From Allolobophora icterica (Eukaryota > Annelida > Clitellata > Crassiclitellata > Lumbricidae): a DNA stretch of 64,000 bases. Positions within the stretch are counted from its first letter, which is position 1. Each line of letters opens with the position of its first letter. Below the pieces are notes generated by a model, which saw only the letters and a list, made by a program, of their open reading frames with translations, made no database searches and was not told the origin of the DNA. The stretch spans positions 10,649,326 to 10,713,325 of the forward strand of contig OY744605.1 of NCBI GenBank assembly GCA_963556255.1. Reading direction: 5' to 3'. Made by a program: the position numbers and the translations under genes. Positions 63,901 through 64,000 of this stretch are shown piece after piece.

Positions 63901-64000
63901 CTGTACTCTGGCCTATAATCGTTCTACAGTCAGTTGCAGACAAATCCCTGCCCTTTCAAGTTCTGTTTTAAACTTCCCAGTGTTGCTTCTAGCCTTTCCC

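Overview
This is nuclear DNA from an invertebrate animal. Genes are split by introns with GT-AG borders, the non-coding DNA is AT-rich, and transposons are very dense. A PARP14-type gene with a long RRM array, many hAT elements and patches rich in the palindrome TAGGCCTA would fit an invertebrate deuterostome such as an echinoderm or hemichordate. That placement is a guess; nothing here fixes the species.

Three protein-coding genes can be read. (1) Minus strand, 18422 to 230 and running off the left edge: the 5' part of a PARP14-like gene. Eleven exons in consistent phase give about 1,222 residues, all tandem RRM modules and linkers. The macro and ADP-ribosyltransferase domains expected of this family are not in the window. 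(2) Plus strand, 28987 to 37843: a complete FBXO42 (F-box plus kelch) gene of eight exons and 625 codons, an SCF ubiquitin-ligase substrate adaptor. (3) Minus strand, 60072 to 55663: a small divergent profilin gene with two coding exons (140 codons). The three genes look functionally unrelated.

The rest is mostly mobile DNA. I find 17 hAT-superfamily elements or MITEs, 13 of them with a perfect 8-bp target-site duplication. There is also a pogo/Tigger-like element nested in a hAT MITE, fragments of several LINEs, three SINE families (two with tRNA-type A and B boxes), and three copies of an element whose ends are conserved but whose core is a different tandem repeat each time. The densest nest is 18.9-26.4 kb, between the PARP14-like and FBXO42 genes. 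Several insertion sites can be checked inside the window because an uninterrupted copy of the host repeat is also present.

The 37.9-55.6 kb interval shows no convincing gene. It holds SINEs, hAT MITEs, a 196-bp tandem duplication, a duplicated block with CRE and palindromic motifs (about 48.7-49.0 kb) and a cluster of ATGATCAT palindromes (about 50.05-50.27 kb). The right end (60.1-64.0 kb) holds a 19-bp minisatellite, ATC and AAT microsatellites and another hAT MITE. No rRNA gene, real tRNA gene or CRISPR array was seen.

All calls come from reading the sequence. Exon borders are splice-site and phase predictions without transcript support.
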